64,000 nt of DNA, taken from Saccharopolyspora oryzae. Its GTDB lineage: Bacteria > Actinomycetota > Actinomycetes > Mycobacteriales > Pseudonocardiaceae. Below are positions 51,163 through 59,261 of the stretch, piece by piece. Position 1 is the stretch's first letter. Every line of letters starts with the position of its first letter. Under the pieces are notes generated by a model. That model worked only from the letters and a program-made list of their open reading frames with translations. It was not told where the DNA came from and ran no database searches. The position numbers were made by a program, and so were the translations under genes. Location: the NCBI RefSeq assembly GCF_027853915.1, contig NZ_JAQGLA010000028.1, forward strand, positions 1 through 64,000. The letters run 5' to 3'.

Positions 51163-51338
51163 GTGCGTTCCTTCCTGATGGGTCCGCCCCGAACCGGCGG
51201 TCGGGGCAACTCTGCCGTTCGTCCAGTGTGGACGATCAACGCGGGTGACCGGCGCAGCGCGAAGATCCGAAGTGGATCGTCACCCCCGAGCGTGATTACT
51301 CTGCGTCGAAGTCAAATCACTCTCTGGGGGGCTGCGGG

Positions 51339-51358
51339 TGTGGACAACCTGTGGATAG
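51339..51358 (-). promoter_or_regulatory. tandem DnaA-box-like 9-mers
   Basis: TGTGGACAA (51339-51347) and TGTGGATAG (51350-51358), complements of TTGTCCACA and CTATCCACA, lie 11 bases apart in the same orientation upstream of the small gene at 51392. They match the actinobacterial DnaA-box style; binding is not shown. Confidence 0.45.
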
Positions 51359-51391
51359 CCTGCGCCGGGAACCCGAGGCCGGGGAGGCGTC

Positions 51392-51631
51392 ATGTACGGG
51401 TCGCTGGACGTACGGAAGTTCTTGTGGCAGCAGGAAGACGGACACTCGCGGCAGTCGGCCGCGGTGCCCGCTCCGAGAGCTGGTGAGCCCTCGCGGATCT
51501 CGCCGGACCAGGTGCACAAGGCCAGGATGGCGGTCGCCCGCGGCGCGGAGAGCGCCGAAGATTGCAGACTCCTGCTGGACATGTTGGGATTGGCTCCCGA
51601 CGACGACGGACAGCCGCCGGTCACCCGCTGA
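51392..51631 (+). CDS. small actinobacterial-type protein of unknown function
   Basis: 79 residues: MYGSLDVRKFLWQQEDGHSR, then a disordered Pro/Ala stretch, then a helical hairpin SPDQVHKARMAVARGAESAEDCRLLLDMLGLAP. GGGGAGG lies five bases before the ATG, which supports translation. No family known to me. Two DnaA-box-like words lie 35-50 bases upstream. Confidence 0.65.
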   Translation: MYGSLDVRKFLWQQEDGHSRQSAAVPAPRAGEPSRISPDQVHKARMAVARGAESAEDCRLLLDMLGLAPDDDGQPPVTR

Positions 51632-52236
51632 CGGGTGTCGCGCGGAGGCGTCCGCCGGTGGGCGCGACGCCCAGGGCGACGTAACTTCCGGTGGTGTCGT
51701 AGATCAACCGTTCGTGGGGCGGGTCGCCCGGACGAGCGGAATCCAGAGTGGTCGCCACCTGTCGGAGCCGGGCTGCAGCAGTCGGCAAGCCGGGATGCGC
51801 ATCGCGCCGGGCTGCTGCGCGCTCGCCAATAGGTCCGAAGGGCCGCTTCATCTGGATCTGTCGTGCGGTGCTCGTCGGGGCAGTGCGCCGCAGATCCCGA
51901 AAAATCGCTCAAACCTGAGTCCCAGGTCACATTTTTGGATCTTGAGCGATTTGTCGGTTTCCAAGCCTGGAGCGAGCCTCGTCGGGGCACTGGGCGCGCC
52001 TCGGCGCGTGCTGGGGCTCGCTGCCGTGAATGGTCGAAATCGGCAGGTCAAGGCAGTAGTCTGGCGGGCGGGCGAGGGTCTCGGAGCGGGCGCTCGCGGG
52101 GGTCGTTCGGCTTGAGGGACCCCCCTGTTGCAAGCCCGCTTGAGGCATGTCGTAAGCTTTTCTCAACGCCAACGGAGCGGACCTGAAAAGGGAAAGCCGG
52201 TTGGAGGCAAGGCCGGGTCGGTTCCGAATCGGCCAA
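51632..52236. other. 605-base gap upstream of the tRNA cluster
   Basis: No supported gene. It holds an AT-richer inverted repeat, AAATCGCTCAA (51903-51913) and TTGAGCGATTT (51943-51953). A short direct repeat CTCGTCGGGGCA lies near 51871 and 51977. I found no confident promoter for the tRNAs. Confidence 0.5.
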
Positions 52237-52309
52237 GCCCCCATCGTCTAGCGGCCTAGGACGCCGCCCTTTCAAGGCGGTAGCGCGGGTTCGAATCCCG
52301 TTGGGGGTA
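52237..52309 (+). tRNA. tRNA-Glu (TTC)
   Basis: Acceptor GCCCCCA/TGGGGGT, anticodon stem CCGCC/GGCGG with loop CTTTCAA (anticodon TTC), T-loop GTTCGAATC. CCA is not encoded. Confidence 0.96.
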
Positions 52310-52332
52310 CGAACAACTGAACAGAGAAGCAT

Positions 52333-52409
52333 GGCCCAGTGGCGCAGTTGGTTAGCGCGCCGCCCTGTCACGGCGGAGGTCGCGGGTTCGAGTCCCGTCT
52401 GGGTCGCCA
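52333..52409 (+). tRNA. tRNA-Asp (GTC)
   Basis: Acceptor GGCCCAG/CTGGGTC, anticodon loop CTGTCAC (GTC), T-arm CGGG-TTCGAGT-CCCG, discriminator G and an encoded CCA. Confidence 0.96.
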
Positions 52410-52438
52410 AGGCGTAACGGTGCAAACCGGACGCTATC

Positions 52439-52512
52439 GGCCAGGTAGCTCAGTTGGTACGAGCGTCCGCCTGAAAAGCGGAAGGTCGGCGGTTCGACCC
52501 CGCCCCTGGCCA
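52439..52512 (+). tRNA. tRNA-Phe (GAA)
   Basis: Acceptor GGCCAGG/CCTGGCC, anticodon loop CTGAAAA (GAA), T-loop GTTCGACCC. CCA is not completely encoded. Confidence 0.96.
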
Positions 52513-52526
52513 CCGCTCAGAGCTGC

Positions 52527-52563
52527 AAAAAAGCCCCCACCGGGTTCGGTGGGGGCGTTTTTT
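52527..52563 (+). terminator. rho-independent terminator of the tRNA cluster
   Basis: AAAAAAGCCCCCACC, a GGGTTC loop, GGTGGGGGC, then GTTTTTT: stem plus a run of T, the only classical poly-T terminator in the window. Confidence 0.95.
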
Positions 52564-52682
52564 GTCTCAGTTGCCGGTCTCATGGTTGCCCTGCCCGTTG
52601 GCGCGATCCGATGAGTTCTGTCTCGCGGCGTGGTCTGCATGGTGAACGTCCCGTTTTCGCGCCTCGGCGAGGCCGAAATGAC

Positions 52683-53207
52683 ATGGCAAGGAGCGTGCAC
52701 ACCGTGGACGAGGAGAACGTGAGCGCCACCCTGGCTGTCGCCGTGCCCGCCGAGAAGGTGTTCGCGGTGCTGGCGGACCCGGCGACGCATCCTGCGATCG
52801 ATGGCACCGGCTGGGTTCGGGAACCTGCCGATCGGGCGGCGCTGACCGAGGTGGGGCAGATCTTCCGGATGGACATGTACCACCCGAACGCTCAGGACGG
52901 TGACTACCAGGTGGCCAACCAGGTCCACGTGCTCGACGCACCGCGCGCCATCGGCTGGCGTACGGGGCATGACCCCAAGGGCGATGGTCACCTGGAGTTC
53001 GGCGGCTGGTTCTGGCGCTACGACCTCGTGCCGCTCGGTCCGTCCGACACCGAGGTCACGCTCACCTACGACTGGTCGGCGGTGCCGCAGTCCGTCCGGG
53101 AGTACATCCAGTTCCCGCCGTTCGGTCCCGAGCACCTCCCCAACTCGCTGCAACACCTGGCCGAGCTCGTCGCGCCGACGTCCCGTGCCGGGGCATCCGG
53201 CGGCTAG
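52683..53207 (+). CDS. SRPBCC/polyketide-cyclase-like protein
   Basis: 174 residues with the START/SRPBCC layout: ENVSATLAVAVPAEKVFAVLADPATHPAIDGTGWV, then a beta grip with GRTF-like strands (IGWRTGHDPKGDGHLEFGGWFWRYDLVPLGPSDTEVTLTYDW), and a C-terminal helix (LPNSLQHLAELV). The family binds hydrophobic ligands; the ligand is unknown. ATG 52683 is preferred over an upstream frame start at 52611 that lies nearer the tRNA terminator. Confidence 0.85.
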   Translation: MARSVHTVDEENVSATLAVAVPAEKVFAVLADPATHPAIDGTGWVREPADRAALTEVGQIFRMDMYHPNAQDGDYQVANQVHVLDAPRAIGWRTGHDPKGDGHLEFGGWFWRYDLVPLGPSDTEVTLTYDWSAVPQSVREYIQFPPFGPEHLPNSLQHLAELVAPTSRAGASGG

Positions 53208-53275
53208 GCGGCAGGCGGGCGACCGCCACCGGCAGCGTGCAGGGCGGAACTGGGAACTTCGCCCTGCACGCGGGG

Positions 53276-53866
53276 TCATGCGGAGAGCTTGGTCTGGACC
53301 AGGTCGATGAGCTCTTCGGCTGCTTCCGCGGTGTCGTAGCTCGGGTCGTTGAGCTGCTCGGCGACGATCGCGTCGATTCCACCGCCGATGATGATCGCGA
53401 GCGTGCGTTCGTCACCCGCGGCCTTCGGGGTCCGCTCGCTCCTGGCCGCTTCGATGATCTGCGCGAGTGGACGCCACCGCTCGGCGGGCTGGCGCTCGGC
53501 GGACTCGTTGGTCATCGCTTCGATGATCATCCTGGTGTGCCGGGGGTGTTCGCGCAGGTGGCCGACCATCGACCGGATGTAGGCGGCCGGACCGTGCGCG
53601 GGGTCCGCGGCTTCCACGGCCGCCGCGACCTGGGAGGTCAGCGCGGTCAGGGCGTGTTCGTGCGCGGCGCGGACGACGGCGTCCTTCGACGGGAAGTGGT
53701 AGAGCACGGCCGCCTTCGTGATGCCGGCGCGTTCGGCGATCCGCGACAGGGAGGCACCTGCGTAACCGCGATCGGCGACCAGCTCGACGGTGGCCTCGAT
53801 CAGCTGCTGGCGCCGGGCCCGCTCGGTCAGCGTGAGCTCGGATTCCGCTCGTTCTCTCCTTGACAC
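53276..53866 (-). CDS. TetR-family regulator
   Basis: 196 residues. HTH at about 20-62 (QLIEATVELVADRGYAGASLSRIAERAGITKAAVLYHFPSKD). The C-terminal domain is helical (YIRSMVGHLREHPRHTRMIIEAM). It is divergent from the hydrolase at 53921; two ACCGATCGGT palindromes between them should be its operators. Confidence 0.92.
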   Translation of the reverse strand: MSRRERAESELTLTERARRQQLIEATVELVADRGYAGASLSRIAERAGITKAAVLYHFPSKDAVVRAAHEHALTALTSQVAAAVEAADPAHGPAAYIRSMVGHLREHPRHTRMIIEAMTNESAERQPAERWRPLAQIIEAARSERTPKAAGDERTLAIIIGGGIDAIVAEQLNDPSYDTAEAAEELIDLVQTKLSA

Positions 53867-53877
53867 GCCCCATATTC

Positions 53878-53910
53878 TACCGATCGGTCAGAAGATTTAC
53901 CGATCGGTCA
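53878..53910. promoter_or_regulatory. tandem TetR operators
   Basis: TACCGATCGGTCA occurs twice (53878-53890 and 53898-53910). Each contains the palindrome ACCGATCGGT, with centres exactly 20 bases apart (two helical turns). The second copy lies just before the GGGAGG of the hydrolase gene, so binding would block translation-proximal transcription. Confidence 0.82.
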
Positions 53911-53920
53911 GGGAGGAATC

Positions 53921-54898
53921 GTGGGCAACTCGGAACGGCCTCGCCGGCGCCGCTGGTTGATCGCGCTGGGCGTCGTCGCCGTGCCCGTGGTGGTCGCCGC
54001 TTTCGCCATGCGCACGCCCTCGCCGGTGGGGCACTGGGACGGCGCGGAGGGACGCGATCGCTTCCTGGCGGCCTACGACCAGGCGTTTCGGGATCTGCCC
54101 GCGGTCGAGGACGCGATCGATGTGCGCACCGACTACGGCGTCGTCCGCTTCTACCGCTTCGCCGGCAGCGGCGAGGCCTCGGCGCCGCTGGTGCTCCTCC
54201 CGGGACGGGCTTCGGCGAGCCCGGTGTGGGCGGACAACCTGCCGTCGCTGCTGGAGGTCGGCGACGTCTACACCGTGGATCTGCTCGGTGAGCCGGGCCG
54301 GAGCGTCCAGGACCGTCCCATCGTCGACGACGCGGACCAGGCCGCCTGGCTGCACCAGGCGCTCGCCGGGCTCCCCGAAGACCGGTTCCACCTGGTCGGG
54401 CTCTCCATCGGCGGGTGGAACGCGGCCAACCTGGCCGTCCGGCAGCCGGAACTCGTCGCCACCCTGACCCTGATCGACCCGGTCTTCGTCTTCGACGACA
54501 TGCCGCTGGGCACCGTCGTGCGCTCCCTCCCGGCCGCCCTGTCGTGGCTGCCGAAGTCGTGGCGCGACGGCTTCAACTCCTACACGGCGGGCGGCGCTCC
54601 GGTCGAGGACGTGCCGGTCGCGCGGATGATCGAGTCCGGCATGCAGCACTACCGGCTGCGCTTGCCGCAGCCCAGCAGGATCACCGAAGAAGCGCTCGCC
54701 GGGCTCGACCTGCCGGTGCTGGCGATCATCGCCGGCCGGTCCGTCATGCACGATCCCGGAACGGCCACCGCGACGGCCGAACGCGCGCTGCCCGAGGCGA
54801 CGGTCCGCGTCTACCCGGACGCCTCCCACGCCGTCAACGGCGAACACCCGGACCGGATCGCCGCCGACATCGCGGACTTCCTGGCGAGGCGCCCCTAG
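53921..54898 (+). CDS. membrane-anchored alpha/beta hydrolase
   Basis: 325 residues. An N-terminal basic stretch and hydrophobic helix (RRRRWLIALGVVAVPVVVAAFAM, about 8-30) anchor or export the protein. The hydrolase fold has nucleophile Ser in GLSIGGW, an oxyanion LLPGRAS loop, and His in DASHAVNGEHP. Substrate unknown. Repression by the divergent TetR protein is likely. GGGAGG precedes GTG 53921. Confidence 0.87.
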   Translation: MGNSERPRRRRWLIALGVVAVPVVVAAFAMRTPSPVGHWDGAEGRDRFLAAYDQAFRDLPAVEDAIDVRTDYGVVRFYRFAGSGEASAPLVLLPGRASASPVWADNLPSLLEVGDVYTVDLLGEPGRSVQDRPIVDDADQAAWLHQALAGLPEDRFHLVGLSIGGWNAANLAVRQPELVATLTLIDPVFVFDDMPLGTVVRSLPAALSWLPKSWRDGFNSYTAGGAPVEDVPVARMIESGMQHYRLRLPQPSRITEEALAGLDLPVLAIIAGRSVMHDPGTATATAERALPEATVRVYPDASHAVNGEHPDRIAADIADFLARRP

Positions 54899-54973
54899 CC
54901 GGGCTCGAGAACCAGCTCGTGCCACCGCTTTCCGGGAGTCGCCGCGGTGGTGGTTGCTAATCTCGGCAGTCTC

Positions 54974-56617
54974 ATGTCTGCGACTCTCGTTGCCTCGAAC
55001 CTCGCCGCCGGGCACGGCGACCGCTCGTTGTTCTCCGGGCTGGATCTCGTCATCGCTCCTGGTGATGTCATCGGACTGGTCGGAGCCAACGGTGCGGGGA
55101 AGTCGACCCTGCTGCGGCTGCTCGCCGGGCTGAACGCACCTGAGCACGGGGAGCTGCGGCTCTCCCCGGCCACCGCCGCCGTCGGATACCTGCCGCAGGA
55201 ACCGGACCGACGCCCCGGCGAAACGGTGAGCCAGTTCCTCGCCCGCCGCACCGGCGTCGCCGCTGCGCAGCGCGTGATGGACGACGCGACCGAGGCACTG
55301 ACCCGAGGCGCCGCCGGCGCGGACGACGCCTACGCCGAGAGTCTGGAGCGCTGGCTGAGCCTAGGTGGCGCTGACCTCGAAGAACGTGCTGAAGGCGTCG
55401 TGGACCAGCTCGGTCTGGCCGTCGAGCTCGAGCAGCCGATGACCTCGCTGTCCGGCGGTCAGGCCGCGCGCGCCGGGCTCGCCTCGCTGCTGCTGTCCCG
55501 CTACGACGTGTTCCTGCTGGACGAACCCACCAACGACCTCGACCTCGAAGGCCTGGAACTGCTCGAGGAGTTCGTGCGCGGGCTGCGCGCCGGAACCGTC
55601 GTCGTCAGCCACGACCGCGAATTCCTCGCCCGCACCGTCAACAAGGTCCTGGAGCTCGACCTCGCCCAGCAGCAGATCAACCTCTACGGCGGCGGCTACG
55701 ACGCCTACCTGGAGGAACGCGCGGTCGCGCGCCGGCACGCGCGGGAGGCCTACGAGGAGTACGCGGACAAGAAGTCCGCGCTGGAGGAGCGCGGCCGGAT
55801 GCAGCGCGCCTGGATGGACAAGGGCGTCCGGAACGCCCGCCGCAAGGCCACCGACAGCGACAAGATCAGCCGCAAGACCCGCTCCGAAGCATCCGAGAAG
55901 CAGGCGGCCAAGGCGCGGCAGACCGAGCGGCTCATCGAGCGGTTGGAGGTCGTGGAGGAACCGCGCAAGGAGTGGGAGCTGCGCATGGAGATCGCGGCGG
56001 CACCCCGCTCCGGCGCGGTCGTCGCCTCCCTGCGCGAAGCCGAGGTGCGGCGCGGTGACTTCACCTTCGGCCCGGTGACCTTGCAGATCGACTGGGCGGA
56101 TCGCGTCGCGATCACCGGCGCCAACGGTTCCGGCAAGTCGACGCTGCTCGGCGCGCTGCTGGGGCGCGTCGAACTGGACGCGGGAGCTGCTGCGCTCGGT
56201 TCGGGCGTCGTCATCGGCGAGATCGACCAGGCCCGCGCGCTGTTCCACGGTTCGGAGTCCCTGCTCGACGCGTTCTGCGCGGCAGTGCCGGACTCCCCGC
56301 CAGCCGACGTCCGAACGCTGCTCGCCAAGTACGGGCTCAAGGCCGACCACGTGCTGCGCCCGGCCACCACGCTCTCGCCCGGTGAACGCACGCGCGCCGC
56401 GCTCGCCCTGCTGCAGGGGCGGGGCGTCAACCTGCTGGTGCTGGACGAGCCGACGAACCACCTCGACCTGCCGGCCATCGAGCAGCTGGAATCCGCCCTC
56501 GACTCCTACCCGGGCACGTTGCTGCTGGTGACCCACGATCGCCGCATGCTCGACGCGATCCGGACCAACCGCCGCCTGGAGATGGCCGACGGCAAGCTGA
56601 CCGAACTCTCCGGGTGA
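54974..56617 (+). CDS. ABC-F family ATPase
   Basis: 547 residues, two ABC domains without membrane segments. Domain 1: Walker A GANGAGKST, signature LSGGQ, Walker B FLLDEPTNDLDL. An arm/linker rich in basic residues follows (about 240-330). Domain 2: GANGSGKST, LSPGERTR signature, LLVLDEPTNHLDL. ABC-F proteins act on ribosomes; some rescue them from antibiotics, others regulate translation. The divergent signature of domain 2 is typical. No resistance genes are adjacent. Confidence 0.93.
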   Translation: MSATLVASNLAAGHGDRSLFSGLDLVIAPGDVIGLVGANGAGKSTLLRLLAGLNAPEHGELRLSPATAAVGYLPQEPDRRPGETVSQFLARRTGVAAAQRVMDDATEALTRGAAGADDAYAESLERWLSLGGADLEERAEGVVDQLGLAVELEQPMTSLSGGQAARAGLASLLLSRYDVFLLDEPTNDLDLEGLELLEEFVRGLRAGTVVVSHDREFLARTVNKVLELDLAQQQINLYGGGYDAYLEERAVARRHAREAYEEYADKKSALEERGRMQRAWMDKGVRNARRKATDSDKISRKTRSEASEKQAAKARQTERLIERLEVVEEPRKEWELRMEIAAAPRSGAVVASLREAEVRRGDFTFGPVTLQIDWADRVAITGANGSGKSTLLGALLGRVELDAGAAALGSGVVIGEIDQARALFHGSESLLDAFCAAVPDSPPADVRTLLAKYGLKADHVLRPATTLSPGERTRAALALLQGRGVNLLVLDEPTNHLDLPAIEQLESALDSYPGTLLLVTHDRRMLDAIRTNRRLEMADGKLTELSG

Positions 56618-56705
56618 GCCCGGAACCCGGCGCCGGACTGGTTCGTCCCAGGCTCTGCAGGGCCGACGTCTTCGGCGGCTAGCGGGTTTCGGCCGCCGAA
56701 GTAGG

Positions 56706-56756
56706 GACGCCCCCGCGCTCAACCGGCCTGGGGGTTACCGGGAGTGCGGGGGCGTC
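56706..56756. terminator. bidirectional terminator
   Basis: GACGCCCCCGC (56706-56716) and GCGGGGGCGTC (56746-56756) lie between convergent stops at 56617 and 56820, with about 29 bases between the arms. Confidence 0.75.
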
Positions 56757-56819
56757 AAGGTCCACCCCTGGGGGTCAGGTGGACGGCGTCCATGCTACTT
56801 CGTGGTATGCGAGATGTCT

Positions 56820-57467
56820 CTAGGGGCAGAGATCTTTTTTCTCGCGGACCACCGCGAATCTCAGGAAGAGCTGGGTCAGCGGACCGATCGATGTTGCGTA
56901 GAGCACGGTTCCGACACCTACCGTGCCGCCGAGCACCCATCCGACGGCGAGCACGCAGACCTCGATAGTGGTGCGCACCACTCTGAGCGACCACCCGGTC
57001 CGGGCGTGCAGACCGGTCATCAAACCGTCCCGCGGTCCCGGTCCCAGCCGCGCTCCGACGTACACCGCGGTGGCGAGCCCGTTCAGCGCGATCGCGAAGA
57101 CCATCAGGGCGAGTCGGGCCGGGAGCGAGCTGAGCTGCGGGGTCATCGCGAGGGTGAAGTCCACCGCGAACGCGATGACGACCACGTTGGCCACCGTGCC
57201 GATGCCCGGGCGTTGCCGCAGCGGTAACCACGCCAGCATCACGAGCACGCCGGTCAGCGCGGTCACCGCGCCGAAGCTCCAGTTCAGCCGCTGCGACAAG
57301 CCCTCGTGCAGCGCGTCCCACGGGCTCAGGCCGATTTCCGCGCGGACCATGAGGCCCATGCTGATCCCGTAGGCGGCCAGGCCGCCGAGCAGTTGCGCGA
57401 ACCGGAGGGCCGGTCGAGTCCTGATCGGAAGCGGCGAGAGGTCCACCTGAGCTGGTAACGAGGCCAT
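56820..57467 (-). CDS. YczE/YitT-like membrane protein
   Basis: 215 residues with five or six hydrophobic helices. Characteristic pieces: FAQLLGGLAAYGISMGLMVRAEIGLSPWDALHEGL, PGIGTVANVVVIAFAVDFTL and LGPGPRDGLMTGLHARTGWSLRVVRTTIE. The YczE group is often encoded next to a MocR regulator (YczR), as here; a role in transport linked to vitamin B6 has been suggested for such pairs. Start ATG 57467; a TATAAA-like word lies just upstream. Confidence 0.85.
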   Translation of the reverse strand: MASLPAQVDLSPLPIRTRPALRFAQLLGGLAAYGISMGLMVRAEIGLSPWDALHEGLSQRLNWSFGAVTALTGVLVMLAWLPLRQRPGIGTVANVVVIAFAVDFTLAMTPQLSSLPARLALMVFAIALNGLATAVYVGARLGPGPRDGLMTGLHARTGWSLRVVRTTIEVCVLAVGWVLGGTVGVGTVLYATSIGPLTQLFLRFAVVREKKDLCP

Positions 57468-57481
57468 GAGCTCTTTATAGA

Positions 57482-57524
57482 CCAATATTGGACTTCAAAT
57501 CGAGAGCCAATCCCACTACATTGG
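57482..57524. promoter_or_regulatory. candidate operator between yczE-like and mocR-like genes
   Basis: The palindrome CCAATATTGG (57482-57491) and a split copy CCAAT-eight bases-ATTGG (57507-57524) lie in the 61-base divergent gap, the probable site of the MocR-type regulator. Confidence 0.55.
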
Positions 57525-57528
57525 ATCC

Positions 57529-58971
57529 ATGGTTTTCACGACCTCCGCCCAGATCCACGGGCGCAAGCTCGTCGACCTGCTCGGTTCCTGGCACGGCGCG
57601 GACCGGCCGTCGTCGCAGTTGCTGGCCGCCGCGGTGCGGCACCTGGTGCTGGACGGACGACTCCCGCCGGGCACCCGGTTGCCTGCCGAGCGCGAGCTCG
57701 CGGAAAGCCTCGGCGTCAGCCGGACCCTGGTCGCCCGGACGCTGGACCGGCTGCGCGAGGACGGCTTCGCGGCCAGCCGGCGGGGTGCGGGGTCGTGGAT
57801 CAAGCTGCCGGATTCGGATCGGGACAACGAAGCGCACGGCGGCTGGTTCCCGCCGGAGAGCACCGAGGTGCTGAACCTCGCGCAGGCCACGCCCAGCGCG
57901 CCGCCGGAGCTGTGCGCTGCGGTGGACCGAGCGCGGCTGCGCCTGACCGAGCAGCTGCCGACCCACGGTTACCAGCCGCACGGTCTGCCGATCCTGCGCG
58001 AGCGGTTGGCCGAGCGGTTCACCCGGCGCGGCCTGCCGACGACCCCGGAGCAGATCCTGATCACCAACGGCGCCCAGCACGGCTTCGCGCTGGTGCTGCG
58101 GATGCTGGTTTCGCCTGGTGAGCGCGTTCTCGTGGAGCACCCCACCTACCCGAACGCCCTCGAAGCGCTGCGCGGCCTCAACGCGATGCCGGTGGCGGTG
58201 CCGATGGTCGAGGACGGTTGGGACCTCGAGCTGCTGACCGCGAACCTGCGCCAGACCTCGCCGCGGCTGGCCTACCTGATCCCGGACTTCCACAACCCGA
58301 CCGGTGTCCGGCTCGACGCCGAAGGCCGCGATCGGCTCGCCCGAGCACTGGCCCGGACCTGCACGAATGCGGTCGTCGACGAAACCCTGGTGGACATCGA
58401 CCTGACCGACGAGCAGCCTCCGCCGCCGATGGCCGCGCTGACCGACCGGGTGATCACCGTCGGCTCGGCCAGCAAGTCGTTCTGGGGTGGGCTGCGGCTG
58501 GGGTGGATCCGGGCGTCCGAGGACTTCGTGCAGCGCATGGTCGTCGGGCGGGCCGCCCTGGACCTCGGCAGCCCGGTGCTCGAGCAGCTGGTCCTGGCCG
58601 AGCTGCTGACCGACGCCGACGAGGTCCTGGCACGTCGGCGCGCTGAGGTGGTCGAGCGGCGGAACTGCCTGGTGGACGCCCTGCGCGAGCACCTGCCGAG
58701 CTGGCGCTTCCGGATCCCCGACGGCGGGCTGTCGATGTGGTGCGACGTCGGCGCGCCGGTGAGCAGCCGGCTGGCGGTGGCGGCGGAGCAGCACGGTGTG
58801 CGGGTCGCGCCGGGCGCGCGGTTCTCGGTGAACGGTTCGCTGGAGAACTGGGTCCGCCTGCCGTTCACGCTGCCGGACGATCAGCTGGTGGAGGCCATCC
58901 GCCGCCTCGCCGCCGCTTCCGCTGCGGGTCACGGCGGTGGACCGACGGGCCTGACAGCTCCGATCGCGTGA
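57529..58971 (+). CDS. MocR-type GntR/aminotransferase regulator (YczR-like)
   Basis: 480 residues. N-terminal winged helix of GntR type (about 25-90; LPPGTRLPAERELAESLGVSRTLVARTLDRLREDGF). The C-terminal fold-type I aminotransferase domain (about 110-470) has ITNGAQHGFALVLRML, DFHNPTG, and the PLP Lys in VGSASKSFWGGLRLGW. The regulator is expected to bind PLP or a PLP adduct and to control the divergent YczE-like gene. Confidence 0.93.
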   Translation: MVFTTSAQIHGRKLVDLLGSWHGADRPSSQLLAAAVRHLVLDGRLPPGTRLPAERELAESLGVSRTLVARTLDRLREDGFAASRRGAGSWIKLPDSDRDNEAHGGWFPPESTEVLNLAQATPSAPPELCAAVDRARLRLTEQLPTHGYQPHGLPILRERLAERFTRRGLPTTPEQILITNGAQHGFALVLRMLVSPGERVLVEHPTYPNALEALRGLNAMPVAVPMVEDGWDLELLTANLRQTSPRLAYLIPDFHNPTGVRLDAEGRDRLARALARTCTNAVVDETLVDIDLTDEQPPPPMAALTDRVITVGSASKSFWGGLRLGWIRASEDFVQRMVVGRAALDLGSPVLEQLVLAELLTDADEVLARRRAEVVERRNCLVDALREHLPSWRFRIPDGGLSMWCDVGAPVSSRLAVAAEQHGVRVAPGARFSVNGSLENWVRLPFTLPDDQLVEAIRRLAAASAAGHGGGPTGLTAPIA

Positions 58972-58976
58972 AACGT

Positions 58977-59011
58977 GCGGGCGGCCGTCCGCATTCAGGA
59001 CGGCCGCCCGC
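58977..59011. terminator. terminator
   Basis: GCGGGCGGCCGTCC (58977-58990) and GGACGGCCGCCCGC (58998-59011), a perfect 14-bp stem, start six bases after the mocR-like stop. Confidence 0.88.
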
Positions 59012-59077
59012 GCACCGCCGACCACCCGTCGGCACGGCCCCTCGTCGTGCCGATGAGCGGTTCGAGCGGTAGGTGTC

Positions 59078-59113
59078 GCCCCGGTGCCGCAGGGGCATTT
59101 GCGGCACCGGGGC
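59078..59113. terminator. second hairpin in the convergent gap
   Basis: GCCCCGGTGCCGCA (59078-59091) and TGCGGCACCGGGGC (59100-59113), a perfect 14-bp stem oriented to end the minus-strand gene that stops at 59262. Nothing else is seen in the gap 59014-59261. Confidence 0.8.
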
Positions 59114-59261
59114 CGGGGACCACGCCTTCGCGGTTCGGCAGGTCAGCGACGTCGCCGGGAGGCTGGTGGTGCCCCGATCCGACCCGGCCGGGCGCAGACG
59201 GCCGACTCGGAGCTTGGGTGCGCGATGACCAGAGTCACCGCCGAAGCGGTTCGGTGCAGCG

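Noticed and set aside
51339-51358. Possible replication origin
   Set aside because: Only two DnaA-box-like words, no box cluster of oriC size, no dnaA, dnaN or gidA/parAB genes nearby.
52237-52512. tRNA cluster as attachment site of an integrated element
   Set aside because: No integrase and no direct repeat of a tRNA 3' end within the window.
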